A stretch of DNA of 54,961 bases. It comes from Actinomortierella ambigua. Taxonomy: Eukaryota; Mortierellomycota; Mortierellomycetes; Mortierellales; Mortierellaceae. Positions 54,918-54,961 of the stretch are shown here, one piece after another. The position numbers and the translations under genes are program-made. Under the pieces are notes generated by a model that saw nothing but the letters and a program-made list of their open reading frames with translations, was not told the DNA's origin and made no database searches. The stretch's first letter is position 1. The number at the start of each line of letters is the position of its first letter. The stretch is from contig JAAAJB010000084.1 of NCBI GenBank assembly GCA_016098155.1, positions 28,222 through 83,182 of the forward strand. The letters are read 5' to 3'.

Positions 54918-54961
<44 letters not shown>
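54918..54961 (+). repeat. CT microsatellite at the right window edge
   Basis: Perfect CT repeat running off the end of the window, about 180 bp downstream of the CDC50 stop; preceded by CCCT units. Confidence 0.9.

Overview
The window is nuclear DNA from a fungus. Its genes are packed closely on both strands, nearly all are split by short GT-AG introns (mostly about 90-180 bp, with pyrimidine-rich 3' ends), and the proteins are fungal housekeeping types. A UPF0658-type membrane protein, a protein kinase fused to a long Sel1 array and a type 1 diacylglycerol acyltransferase suggest an early-diverging, oil-forming lineage such as Mortierellomycotina. That placement is inference, not a search result. 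I built the gene models by eye from splice sites; every model given keeps its reading frame across all junctions.

Layout, left to right: SDR oxidoreductase (+) facing TMA20/MCTS1 (-); TMA20 diverges from ERV46 (+); ERV46 faces a 99-residue membrane protein (-), which diverges from a UPF0658 protein (+). A giant 2518-residue protein of unknown function (+, 11 exons) fills 9.2-17.9 kb. Next come a long Glu/Lys rod with a C-terminal polybasic CaaX anchor (+, containing an assembly gap), a DGAT1/ARE-type acyltransferase (+), SAR1 (+), a PTAR1-like protein (+), an amino-acid transporter with a huge disordered loop (+), a kinase-Sel1 protein (+) and a DNA polymerase delta small subunit (+). The last part holds a mitochondrial DEAD-box-family helicase (-), exosome subunit CSL4 (-), PanB/ECM31 (-) and the flippase subunit CDC50/LEM3 (+). 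The right edge is a CT microsatellite and the left edge is poly-G.

I see no biosynthetic cluster, transposon, tRNA, rRNA or CRISPR array. Several genes serve the early secretory and membrane system (ERV46, SAR1, CDC50, DGAT1), but they are not arranged as a unit. The least explained object is the 2518-residue protein. I recall uncharacterised bacterial (planctomycete-like) relatives of it, and it carries, in one linker, RNA polymerase II CTD-like heptads and a ribosomal P-stalk-like MGFGLFD motif. Next in interest are the membrane-anchored Glu/Lys rod with its collapsed 312-bp tandem repeat and the transporter split by about 1200 disordered residues.
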